Source: Lacticaseibacillus mingshuiensis
GTDB lineage: Bacteria; Bacillota; Bacilli; Lactobacillales; Lactobacillaceae
Assembly: GCF_016861785.1 (NCBI RefSeq)
Contig: NZ_BOLS01000015.1
Span: 1-64,000 of the forward strand
Length of the DNA: 64,000 bases
Reading direction: 5' to 3'
Positions 63,599 to 64,000 of the stretch are shown here, in pieces. Positions within the stretch are counted from its first letter, which is position 1. Every line of letters begins with the position of its first letter. The notes beneath the pieces are model-generated. The model saw only the letters and a list, made by a program, of their open reading frames with translations. It had not been told where the DNA came from and did no database searches. The translations under genes were made by a program, and so were the position numbers.

Positions 63599-64000
63599 TT
63601 AAAGATCGTCGTCGAGCTCCGTCTCCTTGAGCGTCGGACCATAATGCTGCAAGAAATAGATCAGCGTCTGCAGTTCCGTCGCCAGATCCACATTTTGCAC
63701 GCGGACATAGCTCGGCACCGAAATGCGCAGCGGCGTGAAGTTCATGATGCCCTTGATGCCCGCCTCGACCAGATCATTGGTGATCGCCTGCGCCGCATCG
63801 GTTGGCACGGTGAGAATGACGATCTCGATCTGTTGCACGCGGAGCTGCTCGATCAGCTCGTCCATCGGGTACACCGGCACACCGCTTTGAATCGTCCCGG
63901 CGATTTTCGGATCCACATCAAACGCCGCCGAGATTCGGATATTGTTGGCCTGCCGGAAGTTGTAGTTGAGCAGCGCGTGGCCGAGATTGCCGACCCCGAC
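63599..64000 (-). CDS. rex: Redox-sensing repressor Rex, C-terminal 133 residues (5' end outside window)
   Basis: The frame is open from 64000 down to a stop at 63599. It begins [13 protein letters not shown], the NAD(H)-binding Rossmann glycine loop of Rex. Then come the segment with [14 protein letters not shown], a PVYPMDEL stretch, and the C-terminal helix that swaps between subunits ([11 protein letters not shown]). The N-terminal DNA-binding winged helix is off the window. Rex senses NADH/NAD+ and represses fermentative genes such as adhE, which here carries two matching sites. Confidence 0.92.
   Translation of the reverse strand, partial: VGVGNLGHALLNYNFRQANNIRISAAFDVDPKIAGTIQSGVPVYPMDELIEQLRVQQIEIVILTVPTDAAQAITNDLVEAGIKGIMNFTPLRISVPSYVRVQNVDLATELQTLIYFLQHYGPTLKETELDDDL

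Overview
The window is 64 kb of chromosomal core DNA from a GC-rich member of the Lactobacillaceae, probably close to Lacticaseibacillus. That placement is inferred from gene order and content: divergent ccpA/pepQ, an alaS-ireB-yqgF-DUF1292-zapA-cvpA-mutS2-trxA string, mutS-mutL, ruvA-ruvB-queA-tgt-yajC-adhE, pepV, an IreB protein and a DUF1827 protein. Genes are dense and mostly on the minus strand. I see no prophage, insertion sequence, rRNA or tRNA.

Layout. 1-5553: end of a DedA-type gene, then the yutD/HAD/DUF1461 operon, a metallophosphoesterase and a YibE/F pair. 5.9-15 kb: pepV, a biotin ligase, a 780-bp non-coding stretch with a strong orphan promoter, a class A PBP, and ccpA/pepQ. 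15-22.4 kb: envelope and stress genes (YtxH, DUF948, MscS, DUF368, CbpB, aquaglyceroporin), a fused glutamate racemase/ITP pyrophosphatase, and DUF2507. 22.4-36 kb: the trxA-to-alaS string with a T-box leader on alaS, then cshB-nrnA-CBS regulator. 36-47.5 kb: dinB, zwf, a DtxR-family regulator, adhE with two Rex-type operators, yajC, tgt, a 6S-like RNA locus, queA, ruvB, ruvA. 47.5-64 kb: a VTT membrane protein, an acetyltransferase, maf-mutL-mutS, kimA, DUF1827, an SDR, a GNAT, groES-groEL behind CIRCE, a CPBP protein, an LCP protein and the 3' part of rex.

The most unusual content lies between the genes. Family A consists of roughly 120-nt near-perfect palindromes at five intergenic sites. 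Two subtypes strictly alternate (I-II-I-II), units are joined head to tail, and stems differ between copies by compensatory changes. Most arrays end in a shrunken unit. Family B consists of four copies of a different 125-174-nt nested palindrome ending in a TGTCCCACTTCC-like tail; two copies carry an extra 46-48-nt hairpin module at the same internal point. I know of no named family matching either one, but no database search was possible.

Functional links: rex at the right end and the Rex-type sites at adhE make a plausible redox circuit. CbpB and KimA are both from families tied to cyclic-di-AMP and potassium control. DedA-type and DUF368 proteins belong to the families that recycle undecaprenyl phosphate, alongside a class A PBP and an LCP ligase.
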